Of a DNA stretch of 64,000 bases, positions 29,882-38,984 are shown piece by piece. The notes beneath the pieces were generated by a model, which made no database searches, was not told the origin of the DNA, and saw nothing but the letters and a program-made list of their open reading frames with translations. Every line of letters starts with the position of its first letter. Position 1 is the stretch's first letter. Source of the stretch: DATFRY01 sp963764695 (GTDB lineage: Bacteria > Myxococcota_A > Polyangia > Haliangiales > Haliangiaceae); NCBI GenBank assembly GCA_963764695.1, contig CAVXTW010000003.1, positions 434,001-498,000 on the forward strand, read 5' to 3'. The translations under genes and the position numbers were made by a program.

Positions 29882-30924
29882 GACGGCAAGGTCGCCGACG
29901 ACCAGAGCACGACCGGCTGGCCCAGGCCGCGCACGCGCGCCGCCTGGTAGACGCGCCAGGCGATGAGCACGTCGCTGGTCGCCAGGCCGACCGGCGCGAA
30001 GAAGATCGATTGCTCGCGCGACAGGCGCCCCGGCACCCGCCCGGTCAGGATCGGGCCCAGGTCGTCGACCCGGTCCTCGGTCACGATGCCGCGCTGGACC
30101 GCCACCACCGGAGGCTGCAGGCCGCGGTGCAGCGCATGCGGCCACGAGTTGACCACGATGCGATCCATGCGCGTCATCAGCTCCGGCTCGAACTCGCAGG
30201 CGCCGATGTTGAAGAGAGTGAGCGAGCTCGGCCGCAGCCACTCGCCGCGCACGATCGGCTGGTGCGTGATCGGCGTGCAGGTCACCACCAGCTCCAGGCC
30301 CTCGACGGCGGTGCGCACTGTGTCGACCGGCTCGATGTCGAGCTCCAGCCTGCGTCCCATCTGCTCGGCGAACGCGAACTTGCTGTCGCCGCGCGAGTGG
30401 ACGCGGACCCGGCGCAGCGCGGGCAGCGCGTGGCGCAGGGCCATCAGCTGCGTGCGCATGTTGACGCCGGCGCCGACCAGCCCGATCTCCTCGGTCTCGG
30501 GGCTGGCCAGCGCGCCGGCGGCCAGCAGGGTCACCGCGCCGGTGCGGATCGCGCTGATCACCTGGGCGTCCAGCATGCAGACCGGCGCCTTGGTGTCCGG
30601 GTCGAACAGCACCACCATGCCGGTGCCGCGCGGCATGCCGCGGTCGACGTTGGCGAACATCGAACCGAACAGCTTGATGCCGAAGACACCGTCGGCGTCG
30701 TCATCGCCGCCGACGAAGGCGCCCAGCGCGTTGACCAGGCCGTCGGCCGGCGCGGCGCCCGGGCGCTGCAGCGTGCACTTCGTGGGCACGCACGCGCGAC
30801 GGGCCTCGAGCGCCTCGAAGCCGCGCCGCGCGTCGGCGGCGCCGGCAATCATGTCGGCACCGCCGCACGCGACGACGTCTTCGAGGCTGAGGACCAGCAG
30901 CTCGCCTGGGCTCAGGGACGGCAC
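29872..30924 (-). CDS. Ornithine cyclodeaminase / mu-crystallin (SbnB-like) family enzyme of the peptide operon
   Basis: 350 residues from GTG 30924. It has the OCD-family pattern: KLFGSMFANVDRGMPRGTG, VCMLDAQVISAIRTGAVTLL, the Rossmann motif IGLVGAGVNMRTQLMAL, RVRVHSRGDSKFAFAEQMG, LVVTCTPITHQPIVRGEWL, LFNIGACEFEPELM and SIFFAPVGLATSD. Members use NAD(P) to cyclise, deaminate or reduce amino or imino acids. Its start lies inside the peptide gene (13-base overlap), and the ATP-grasp gene overlaps its end. The substrate cannot be read from sequence. It could supply an amino acid to the ligase or act on the peptide. Confidence 0.88.
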   Translation of the reverse strand: MPSLSPGELLVLSLEDVVACGGADMIAGAADARRGFEALEARRACVPTKCTLQRPGAAPADGLVNALGAFVGGDDDADGVFGIKLFGSMFANVDRGMPRGTGMVVLFDPDTKAPVCMLDAQVISAIRTGAVTLLAAGALASPETEEIGLVGAGVNMRTQLMALRHALPALRRVRVHSRGDSKFAFAEQMGRRLELDIEPVDTVRTAVEGLELVVTCTPITHQPIVRGEWLRPSSLTLFNIGACEFEPELMTRMDRIVVNSWPHALHRGLQPPVVAVQRGIVTEDRVDDLGPILTGRVPGRLSREQSIFFAPVGLATSDVLIAWRVYQAARVRGLGQPVVLWSSATLPSWS

Positions 30925-30995
30925 TTAGGCCAGCACAGAGCGTTGGCCTGGAGGTTCTGCTTGATCAGCTTCTCGATGAGCGCCTTCTTGGTCAT
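30912..30995 (-). CDS. 27-residue RiPP-precursor-like peptide
   Basis: ATG 30995 is preceded at good spacing by GGAGG (CGGAGGCAGTAC). The product has a lysine-rich amphipathic N-terminal half (MTKKALIEKLIKQ) and a C-terminal ...ALCWPKCRP. It overlaps the start of the OCD-family gene by 13 bases and lies entirely inside the 3' part of the preceding frame. Length, charged leader-like half, paired cysteines around Trp-Pro, the strong ribosome-binding site and coupling to two enzyme genes are all features of ribosomally made, modified peptides. There is no double-Gly site or known leader family. Alternatives are a translational-coupling leader peptide or a small antitoxin-like protein. No relative is known to me. 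Confidence 0.7.
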   Translation of the reverse strand: MTKKALIEKLIKQNLQANALCWPKCRP

Positions 30996-31575
30996 GTACT
31001 GCCTCCGTTGTCGGGTGTTGTCGATCAGGGTCGTGGGTGTCGGTGGAGATGGGAACGAAGCCGATGAGGAGCGACCTGAGAGTGCCGGGCGGGTACTTCT
31101 CGGGATAGGTCGAGTACCACTTGACCAGCGTCTCCTCGCCGAGCTGGTCGTAGACGTACTCGTAGAGGGCGCGCAGCCGGGTCTCCTTGCGCGCGGTGAA
31201 GCCGTCCGGATCGCTCTTTACCTCGCCGGCGACGCGCTGCTTGTCCTCGGCCGTGGTCGGCGCGTGGTGGACGTAGCCGCCCAGGTTGGCGGCGCAGTAG
31301 TCGCTGTACTCGCGAGTGAAGAGCAGGAACGTGTGCCACATCTCGTCGAGCAGCGCCATGCAGTCGTCGATGAAGACATCCGGCGCACCCGGATCGCGCT
31401 CGGCGCGCGCGCACAGCCACAGCCAGCGCAGGGTCTCGACGAACAGATCCTCGGCCTCGGCGCGGGGCAGCGCGTATCGCTCGACGAAGCGATCGATCAC
31501 GTGGTGATTGCGGTAGGCGATCGCCTCGTCGAGGGATCGCGGTCCGCCGCCAGGGACTTGGCCTGAGGTGGTCAC
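30925..31575 (-). CDS. GRDP/DUF1399-like protein, first gene of the peptide operon
   Basis: 216 residues as read, start GTG 31575. The core (about 15-160) has FVETLRWLWL, DDCMALLDEMWHTFLLFTRE, YCAANLGGYVHHAPT and ETLVKWYSTYPEKYPP. The WH-TF and HH pattern resembles the bacterial members of the glycine-rich-domain (GRDP) fold I have seen, and the histidines could bind a metal. The last ~45 residues lie over the peptide gene in another frame and look unstructured. If a single base was inserted near 31020, a stop would fall just before the peptide gene. A good promoter lies upstream. Function unknown; a peptide-modifying enzyme is possible. Confidence 0.65.
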   Translation of the reverse strand: MTTSGQVPGGGPRSLDEAIAYRNHHVIDRFVERYALPRAEAEDLFVETLRWLWLCARAERDPGAPDVFIDDCMALLDEMWHTFLLFTREYSDYCAANLGGYVHHAPTTAEDKQRVAGEVKSDPDGFTARKETRLRALYEYVYDQLGEETLVKWYSTYPEKYPPGTLRSLLIGFVPISTDTHDPDRQHPTTEAVHDQEGAHREADQAEPPGQRSVLA

Positions 31576-31625
31576 GCGTACGTCTCACAGCCGCGTTCGG
31601 AGAGCCAGCTCGGTCCTGCACGTTC

Positions 31626-31653
31626 ATGATAGCCAGCTGGATTGCGATGACAA
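31626..31653 (-). promoter_or_regulatory. Sigma-70-type promoter for the peptide operon
   Basis: On the minus strand TTGTCA (31653-31648) and TATCAT (31631-31626) are separated by 16 bases, each one mismatch from consensus. Predicted start near 31619, 45 bases before the GTG at 31575. Confidence 0.6.
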
Positions 31654-31696
31654 CGCGTGACCTGGCTTCGCGTTCCCGACCTGTCGCACACCGTTA

Positions 31697-31708
31697 CGTT
31701 GCGCAACG
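31697..31708. promoter_or_regulatory. Palindrome CGTTGCGCAACG in the divergent promoter region
   Basis: A perfect 12-base palindrome extended to CCGTT...AACGG lies between the peptide operon (minus) and an amidohydrolase gene (plus). It is 44 bases behind the -35 of the former and 42 before the latter's ATG. It is a plausible operator for either. Confidence 0.4.
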
Positions 31709-31749
31709 GGTCGACACGCGGGTTCACCGGCGGGCACGCTCGAGAACGA

Positions 31750-33129
31750 ATGAGAGCTCAGGCCAATCGAGTGATCCGCATCGCGCTGGCCGTGACCGGG
31801 AGCGCCGCGCTGCTCCCGACGGCGACCGCTCAGCCGCCGGCGAGCCCGCGCCCGACCGCTGCTCGGCCCGCATCGGTGAGCAAGCCCACCATCGTGGTTC
31901 ACGCCGGTGCGCTCCTGGATCGGCCGGGCCGCCCTCCGCGCGGGCCGTCGACCTTGATCATCCGCGACGGGAGGATCGTTTCGGTGCTGCGCGGCTTCTC
32001 CGCTCCGCCGCCCGGCGCCCGCGTCGTCGATCTGCGCGACCGGTTCGTGCTGCCCGGCCTGATCGACAGCCACGTCCACCTCGACTCCGACAAGGCAGGC
32101 GCCGAGGCGCAGCTCTCCGACGTGACCGACAGCGTGCCCAGGCGCGCCTACGAGGCCGCGGTCAACGCGCGCAAGACGCTCTATGCCGGCTTCACGACCG
32201 TGCGCAACCTCGGCGATCGCGGCGGCGTGACCCTGGCCCTGCGCGACGCCATCGCGCGCGGCGACATGGTCGGTCCGCGCATCGTCAACGCCGGCTCGTC
32301 GATCTCCACCACGTCGGGCCACATGGACGGGCGCCTGGGCTACGCCGAGGAGATGCACGTCGCCATCCCGCACGACAACGTGTGCGACGGGCCCGAGTCG
32401 TGCCGGCGGGCGGTGCGCGCCCAGATCGCGCGCGGCGTGGACGTGGTGAAGATCGCCACCACCGGCGGCGTCAACAGCCGCATCGGCGTGGGCGTGGGCG
32501 CGCAGATGTTCGCCGACGAGGCCCGCGCGCTTGTCGAGACCGCCCATCTGTACGGCAAGAAGGTCGCGGTCCACGCCCACGGCGCCGACGGCATCGCGCT
32601 GGCGCTGAAGGCCGGCGCCGACTCGATCGAGCACGGCACCCTGCTCGACGAGGCCGGCATTCGCCTGTTCCTCAGGACCGGCGCCTACTACGTGCCGACC
32701 CTGTCAACGGTCAACGGCTACAACGAGCGCCTGGCCGCCAACCCGAACGCCTACGCCCGCGAGGTCCGCGCCAAGATCGAGTGGCGCATCAAGATCACCG
32801 GCAAGGCCCTGCGCAAGGCCGTCCCGCGCGGCGTCAAGATCGCCTTCGGCACCGACGCCGGCGTCTCCAAGCACGGCCGCAACGCCCAGGAGTTCGCCCT
32901 CATGGTCAAGCACGGCATGACCCCGGCCGCCGCGATCAAGGCCGCGACCACGGGCGCCGCCGACCTGCTCGGCCTGGCCGCCGAGGTCGGAACCCTCGAG
33001 CGCGGCAAGCGCGCAGACCTGATCGCCGTCTCCGGCGATCCCCTGCGCGACGTGACCACCCTCGAGCGCGTCCAGTTCGTCATGAAGGACGGCGCCGTCG
33101 TCATCGATCGCCGGAGCAGTCAACGCTAG
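31750..33129 (+). CDS. Secreted amidohydrolase (imidazolonepropionase/prolidase-like)
   Basis: 459 residues. Signal peptide RIALAVTGSAALLPTATAQ, then the amidohydrolase domain with HxH in LIDSHVHLDSD, the likely metal-bridging Lys in VDVVKIATTGG, His in KVAVHAHGADG, His in DSIEHGTLL, and catalytic Asp in IAFGTDAGVSKHG. The C-terminus has GTLERGKRADLIAVSGDPL. The set of ligands is complete, unlike the broken homologue at 24802. Members in this group cleave Xaa-Pro dipeptides or similar amides in the periplasm. The exact substrate is unknown. An upstream start at 31657 is possible but would bury the signal peptide. Confidence 0.9.
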   Translation: MRAQANRVIRIALAVTGSAALLPTATAQPPASPRPTAARPASVSKPTIVVHAGALLDRPGRPPRGPSTLIIRDGRIVSVLRGFSAPPPGARVVDLRDRFVLPGLIDSHVHLDSDKAGAEAQLSDVTDSVPRRAYEAAVNARKTLYAGFTTVRNLGDRGGVTLALRDAIARGDMVGPRIVNAGSSISTTSGHMDGRLGYAEEMHVAIPHDNVCDGPESCRRAVRAQIARGVDVVKIATTGGVNSRIGVGVGAQMFADEARALVETAHLYGKKVAVHAHGADGIALALKAGADSIEHGTLLDEAGIRLFLRTGAYYVPTLSTVNGYNERLAANPNAYAREVRAKIEWRIKITGKALRKAVPRGVKIAFGTDAGVSKHGRNAQEFALMVKHGMTPAAAIKAATTGAADLLGLAAEVGTLERGKRADLIAVSGDPLRDVTTLERVQFVMKDGAVVIDRRSSQR

Positions 33130-33140
33130 GTCGCACGTCA

Positions 33141-33176
33141 GGCACCGTCGGTGCCGGCACTCCGTCCGGACGGAGT
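33141..33176. terminator. Bidirectional terminator between convergent genes
   Basis: Two stem-loops: GGCACC-GTC-GGTGCC (33141-33155) and the perfect palindrome ACTCCGTCCGGACGGAGT (33159-33176), followed on the plus strand by CTCTTCTC. They sit between the ends of the amidohydrolase and the DUF1517 gene; the rest of the 119-base gap shows nothing else. Confidence 0.6.
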
Positions 33177-33248
33177 CTCTTCTCGCGAGGTTGCGGACGG
33201 CGCGACGCCGGTCTTCCTTGCCGCGGGTCCGGTTCGGCGGTTCGGCCC

Positions 33249-34323
33249 TCAGGCGGGCGTCTTCACGGCGGCGCCGCAGTGGGGACAGGTGAGCAGCTCC
33301 ATCGGGAAGGGGCCGCTGCAGTACTCGCAGAACACGCGGCCGGCGATGCTGGCCGGATCGATCTTGCGCAGCTCGGGGTAGTGCTGCTCGAGCTCGGAGG
33401 TGCTCATGCGGTCGTCCTCGGCGGCGGGCGACCAGACCACCTCGAGGGCGACGAGCTGGCCGGCGGACAGCGCGCCGCGATCGGCCAGCGCGGCGCGGAT
33501 CCTGTTGGCGTCGATTGCCTCGGCCACGTCGCGCACGGAGCTGCGCGATACGACGATGAGGGTCACGACCACGACGCCCGGGCCTTCTGTCGGGCGCGCG
33601 GTCATCGCCGGGGCCTCGGTCGTGGCGACCACGCCGGCGGCGTCGCGGATCAGCTCGCGGCGGAAGCGGGCGCGCGCGTCGGCGCCGGCGCGCTTGAACG
33701 CGGCCTCGGCGTCGGGCGCCGTGACCCAGCCGGCCTGCTTGTAGCCCACATACAGCCAGGACAGCTCGGCGCGGCGCAGGGCCAGCACGGTCTCGGACAG
33801 GAGGCGCGCGCGCCCCTCGGTCGTGCCGGCGTCGCCGGATGCGGCCAGCCTGGCCAGCGTCAACTGCAGCTCCTGGCGCGCACGCCAGTCGATGCCGAGG
33901 GTGAGCGCGCTGGCGTGCATGTCGCGCGCCGGGTCCAGCTCCGTGCCAACCAGCGTGGGCGGGCGCTCGGTGAGATTCTTCGCCACCGAGAACAGGACGA
34001 CGCCGAGCACGAGGGCCACACACAGCATCATCACACCCAGCGACATGCCGCCGCCGCCGCCGCTGTAGCTTCCCGAGCTCGACGACGAGCTACCCCAGTC
34101 GCTGGACGAGCTCGACGAGCCTGACGAGCCCGACGACGAGCCCCAGCTCGACGAGCCGGAGCTGCTGGACGAGCTGGACGAGCCCGACGAACCCGACGAA
34201 CCCGACGAGCCGAAGCTTCCGCCGCCGAAGCTGCCGCCGGTCTCCTGCGCCCACGCGCTCACCGACGTGGTGATCAGGAGAAGGAACACACCGATCGCGA
34301 CCAGCGCTCGCATCCGGGGCATC
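33249..34323 (-). CDS. DUF1517-family secreted protein with a Ser-rich tract and C-terminal zinc ribbon
   Basis: About 357 residues. Signal peptide ALVAIGVFLLLITTSVSAWA, then a ~65-residue tract of almost only Ser and Gly (with a few Trp and Asp), then a membrane helix MSLGVMMLCVALVLGVVLFS. The DUF1517-like domain follows (WRARQELQLTLARLAASG, LRRAELSWLYVGYK, VVVVTLIVVSRSSV). The last 30 residues have CEYC and CPHC, a zinc ribbon. DUF1517 proteins are thylakoid- or membrane-associated with no agreed function. The start is the ATG at 34323 or 34314. The Ser tract arises from repeated AGC/TCG/TCC codons at 34075-34215. Confidence 0.8.
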
Positions 34324-34429
34324 TTGGCACGACGGCCGCCGCACCGGGCCACCGGAGCCGCACTTCGTCGGGCACGTCTCCCGACGCGTGCCATGATCGA
34401 GCCCACATCATCGAGGCCAGGGAGGCACC

Positions 34430-34864
34430 ATGAGCCAGACCGGAGACGCCGTGGTCGTGACCATCGGCCGCGACCACTACGCCAGCGATATCGAGGCCGG
34501 CACCCACGCGCTGCGCGCCGACGAGCCGGTCGACGCCGGGGGCACCGACACCGGCCCGACGCCGTACGGTCTGCTGCTCTCCGCGCTGGGCGCGTGCACG
34601 GTCATCACGCTGCGCATGTACGCCGACCGCAAGGGCTGGCCGCTCGAGCGGGTCGCCGTCACGCTGCGCCACGACCGCCTCCACGCCCGCGACTGCGGCG
34701 ACTGCGAGACGAAGGTCGGCAAGATCGACTCGATCGACCGCGACATCGCGCTGGAGGGCGATCTGGACGCCGAGCAGCGCGCGCGGCTGCTCGACATCGC
34801 CGACAAGTGCCCGGTGCACCGCACGCTGCACTCGGAGATCCGCATCGCGACGCGGCTGGTCTGA
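34430..34864 (+). CDS. OsmC/Ohr-family peroxide-reducing protein
   Basis: 144 residues, start after GGGAGGCACC. The two redox cysteines of the family are C56 in LLSALGACTVITLRMYA and C127 in IADKCPVHRTL. The GGTDTGPTPYGLLLSAL segment is the common OsmC-type substrate-pocket region. These proteins reduce organic hydroperoxides using thiols. A second Cys pair in HARDCGDCETK is not part of the core motif and could bind a metal. The gene stands alone; its 3' end abuts the end of the large convergent gene. Confidence 0.9.
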   Translation: MSQTGDAVVVTIGRDHYASDIEAGTHALRADEPVDAGGTDTGPTPYGLLLSALGACTVITLRMYADRKGWPLERVAVTLRHDRLHARDCGDCETKVGKIDSIDRDIALEGDLDAEQRARLLDIADKCPVHRTLHSEIRIATRLV

Positions 34865-34872
34865 TCAGCCAT

Positions 34873-37800
34873 TCATGCGGCCAGCTCGTCGAGACGGCGG
34901 CGCGCGGCCGCGACCGCCTCGCCCGGTCCGCTCGCCGCCGCGGCCTGGCGCAGGAGAGCGGCGGCCTGGGCCGGCCGGCGCAGCCGCTCGAGCGCACCGG
35001 CCGCCGCGACCAGGCGATCGGCGTGCTTCTCGTCGCGCCAGCTACGCGCCCCGTCGGGGCGGGTCTGGCGCAGCGCGCGCAGGCCTCGCCCCGGGTCGAT
35101 GCGACAGAGGAGCTCGATGAGCTCCATGCCGACCCAGGCCTGCGAGCGGAACTGCAGGCGGGCGCTGCGCTCGAGCGCGTCGCCGAACAGCTCCGCCGCG
35201 GTGGCCGCGTCGCCGGCCGCCTCGAGCAGGCCGGCCAGGCGCAGCACCGCGTCCTCGGCCAGGTGCGCGCGGTCGCGGATGAGCGGCAAGAGCGCGTGCA
35301 CCAGCTCCGGCCGCGTGGACAGCTCGGGCAGCCCGGCGATGAGCGGCGCCAGCAGCGCGTCGATGGCGTCGCCGCCCAGCTCGGCGGCCAGCATCGCCTG
35401 GATCTGGTCGGGTGCGGCGTCGGCCAGCTTGTTCCTGAACGGCGAGTCCTCGGCCAGGAACGCCAGCTGCCCGGTGATGTCGTCGGGACCGTCGTCGTAC
35501 CAGCGCGACGCGACGAGGGTGGGAACCTGGCCGCGGCCGGCCAGGCGCGTGCGCATGCGCGTGGCCAGGTCGCGGGTCAGATCGCTCGAGATCGCCTCGA
35601 AGTCGATCGACATCTCGTGGCAGTAGGCGTGAAAGACGAGCATCGCGCCGTCGCCGGTCAAGCAGAGCAGGCGCCGCGCGACCGCTGCGCCGGCCGCCGT
35701 TCGCGCGTACAGCACGCGCTTGTTGATGTCGGCGGCGTTGGCCAGCACCGAGAAGAAGTTGGCGGCGCCAGGGGCCAGACAGGTGCGGAAGTACCTGCCC
35801 ATGTGGAAGACCTCAATCGGATCGTCCTCGAGCGCGAGGCGCAGCGGGCCGGAGTCCGACTTCACCTCGACGGTGCCGATGCCGTCCACCCACGGGCTGG
35901 TATCGATGCCGAGCGACTCGAGCCGCCGCACGAAGCGCTGGTTGGCCGGATGATCGCGGAGGTCCCAGGGCGGAGGACCGCCACGGACGCGCAGGATCCG
36001 GCGCGCGAGCGAGCAATCGCGCGCCGGCAGCTGGTTGATGGCCGGCAAGAGGCTCAGCAACCTCGACTCGACCAGCCAGTCCGCCTCGGCCACGCCGAAG
36101 TGGCGGGCGGCCGCCGGGGCCAGGCGGCCGCGGGCGGCCTGGTCGAGCGCCTGCAGCCGCTCGAGCGCCGATCGGCGGCGCAGCTTCTCCTCGAGCTTGC
36201 GCTGCACGCGCTCGGGCGGCGGCGCCGGGTCGCGGATCTTGCGGGCCAGGCCCGATCGCCGCGCCTCCAGCACCGCGCGCTTGTCGCCGGTCGCGCCCTC
36301 CAGCTGGCGGGCGATGGCGGCGCGCTCCTGCTCCAGCGACTCGGGCGTGCGCCACACCCCGCCGATCGCGCGGCGGGCGATCACCTCGGCCTCCGGCGTC
36401 GACCGCGCCAGCAGGCGCAGGGTGGCGTGCAGGCGCGGCGGGTGCTCGTCGATCCACGCGGTCGAGGTCCCCTGCTCGGCCAGGACCGGCAGCGGCTCGC
36501 CGACGGCCTGCAGCGCCGAGAGCCGCTCGCCGCATGCGACCAACAGGCGGCGATCGCCGAACGTCAGGAAGTCGCGCAGGAGCGACGGATCATCGGCGAA
36601 CGACGGCCCGAGCGCGCCGACGAGGAGCTCCGGGTGCGCGCCCGGCTCGGCGCCCTGGAGCTCGCGGACCGCGGCGGCCATGGCGGCGAAGACGGCCGGG
36701 TCGTCACCGCTGAGGGCCAGCGCGCCGCGCACCACCTCGTCGGACAGCCAGCTGCCGGCCTGGCCGGCGTGGTGCAGCGCGGCCGCCAGCGCGGCGACGC
36801 AATCCGGCTCGCGCACGTGCGCGGCGAGCTCGTCGACCCGCGACGCCATCTCGCGGCCCATCGCCTCGGGCCGGTGGGCGTGCAGCGCGGCCAGCCCGGC
36901 GAAGACGCGCTTGAGATGATCGGCGGGCCGCGATTCCAGCTCGTCGAGCAGACAGTAGGCGGACCGGTTGCGCTCCGCCTCGGTGCGCGCGTCGGCGGCC
37001 AGCGGTGACAGCGCCTCCTCGGTGGCGCCGGTCGCGGCCAGGTAGTCGCGCAGCAGGGTCAGCCAGGTCGACGAGGCGCTTGACCGCCGCGCCGTCCTTG
37101 ATCCGGCCGGCCCACTGCACGATGAAGGCGGCGCGCAGCCCGGTCTGCACGGGCAGGCGGGACAGCACCGCCCGCGCCGGCGCCGCGCACGGCTCGAACG
37201 CGTCGGCGCTCAGGCTGCGCAGCGCGCGGCCCAGCTTGCGCTCGTGCACCGACGGCGGGCGGCGGCGCACCTGCTGCTCGAACGCGCCGCGCAGGCGCGA
37301 GAAGACGTCGGACGTGGCCACGCGATCGCGGCCGTCGTGGATCTTCTCGAGCCGCGCGGAAAGCACCGCGTGGTCGGTCCACCAGGCCGACCAGGCCGCG
37401 ATCAGGTCGGTCAGATCGCACGCGGCCAGCAGGCGGAGGAACCGGCGCTGGACCGTCGCGTCGAACCGAGCAGAGAAAGACGACCCAGGAGGCGACCTCG
37501 CCGGGCAGGACCGGCTCGATCGGATCGGACGGCGGCCGGTCGATCATGTGTGCCGCGGGTCGTATCGCCCCCGCCGCGCGACCGGCCAGGTCCTTCGCGT
37601 CGCGCAGCGGCGCGGTGTCGGCGCGGCGGTCGGCGGCGACCGCGACCAGCGGCGCGACAAGCGCCTCGCCGGCGGTGACGCCCAGGTGGGCCAGCCGTAG
37701 CACCAGCACGATCCGGTCGCGCGCGCCGCGCTCGTCACCACCGGGATCCGCGATGCGGGCCAGCGCGTCGCGGTTGCGGGCGAGAAAGCGGACGTACCGG

Positions 37801-38273
37801 GACGCCGCCTGGCCGCGGGTGGCGAGCAGCCACGACAGCGCGCCGACCGACGGGGCCAGCGCCGGGCACTCGGCCGCCAGCGCGCCGGCCTGCTCGCGCA
37901 CGGCGCGGGGAAACAAATCGGTGTCGAACAGGCTCGCGGCCGGCCGGTCGGCGCCGCCGCCGCCGTGCACCCACGGCTTGACCAGCGACACCACCCGGTG
38001 CGACGCCTCGACCCAGCGCGCCCCGTCGCCGACGATGCGCCCGAGCGCGCGCGGAAAGTCGCGCCGCAGCTCGTTGATGGTCAGGGTGGCCCGGCGCAGG
38101 TGCGTGCGATCGAGGGCCAGCGTCTCCATCTCGCGCGATCCGTCCAGCGGCAGGGCAGTCCAGCCGTCGTCGCCGGGGAATCCGTCGAGCCACCACAGCC
38201 GCGACTTCATCAGCATGCGCGCCCGCGAGACGGCGTCGGCCTTGCCCTTGGCGGTCGGCTTGTGCGCGCGCAT
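34873..38273 (-). CDS. Large protein of unknown function (1,132 residues after correcting two +1 frameshifts)
   Basis: Three frames join if one T is removed at about 37476-37479 (giving VVFSARFDATVQRRFLRL) and one G at about 37074 (giving AVKRLSTWLTLLRDYLAATG). The protein is helical and Ala/Arg/Leu-rich, with ARM/HEAT-like character at both ends (ELFGDALERSARLQFRSQAW and ALLRQAAAASGPGEA near the C-terminus). The most distinctive part, about residues 800-870, has FHMGRYFRTCLAPGAANFFS, NAADINKRVLYARTAAG and VFHAYCHEMSID. I have seen the CL..G..N..S..N..D.NKRV pattern in unassigned myxobacterial proteins. No signal peptide or catalytic motif is recognisable. Confidence 0.75.
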
Positions 38274-38345
38274 GAGGGCCGGGCATTGTACACGCCGGGG
38301 GCAGACGGCTGCGTCGCGGGCGCACCGGCGCTATGCTGGACACCC

Positions 38346-38984
38346 ATGTCCAGGTCGCATCGCTCGCCGGGCAGCCGGCTCCTGGGCGCCGCCGTGGTCG
38401 CCTTCCTGGTCTCGCTCACGCTGCGCGCCTCCGACGCCCCGGCCACGGTCGCCGAGCAGCGCGCGCGCCTGCCACCGGCCGCCGAGTGCAGTCATCCGGT
38501 CGAGGGCAGGTGGAAGGCGCTGGTGTTCCGCCAGAGCTACATGCTGTGGCACGAGTTCATCCTCGAGATCCGCCCGGTCGAGGGCAGCAAGACCGAGCTG
38601 ACCGGCAAGATCTACGTCAACACCTGGGTCGGCGGGCCCGAGCAGTCAGAGCCGGGCGACTGCAAGGTCGAGCGCTTCAAGGGCAGCATGAACGGCCGCG
38701 GCTCCTTCGTGGACGGCCAGATCACCTTCGGCGGCGGGGCCTTCAGCCTCGACGAGGTCGTGTGCGGCAACCGCACATCGATCAACTACGCCCCCGATCA
38801 GTTCAGCGGCCGCTTCGAGCCCGAGCGCCAGGAGTTCCAGGCCGTCAACAACGACGGCGCCACCGCCGTCAACGAGCCGGCCGTCTTTCGCCGCATCGGC
38901 TGCTTCGACGACGCCCCGGTGACGGCCAACGAGGACGTGAAGCCGCCGCCGTTCTTCCCGGAGAAGAAGGAGAGCGGCTGCTAG
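38346..38984 (+). CDS. Hypothetical secreted protein
   Basis: 212 residues with an N-terminal hydrophobic segment (LLGAAVVAFLVSLTLRASDA) that could be a signal peptide or anchor. The mature part has a beta-rich look (YMLWHEFILEIRPVEGSKTE, GKIYVNTWVGG, RGSFVDGQITFGGGAFSLDE) and five cysteines (ECSHP, DCKV, VVCGN, GCFDD and a C-terminal GC). I do not recognise the family; a lipocalin- or avidin-like barrel is conceivable. It ends four bases into the end of the convergent GlmS-like gene. Confidence 0.7.
   Translation: MSRSHRSPGSRLLGAAVVAFLVSLTLRASDAPATVAEQRARLPPAAECSHPVEGRWKALVFRQSYMLWHEFILEIRPVEGSKTELTGKIYVNTWVGGPEQSEPGDCKVERFKGSMNGRGSFVDGQITFGGGAFSLDEVVCGNRTSINYAPDQFSGRFEPERQEFQAVNNDGATAVNEPAVFRRIGCFDDAPVTANEDVKPPPFFPEKKESGC

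Noticed and set aside
34075..34215. Possible short tandem repeat DNA element
   Set aside because: The repetition follows Ser/Gly codons of the DUF1517 protein, so it is coding low complexity.
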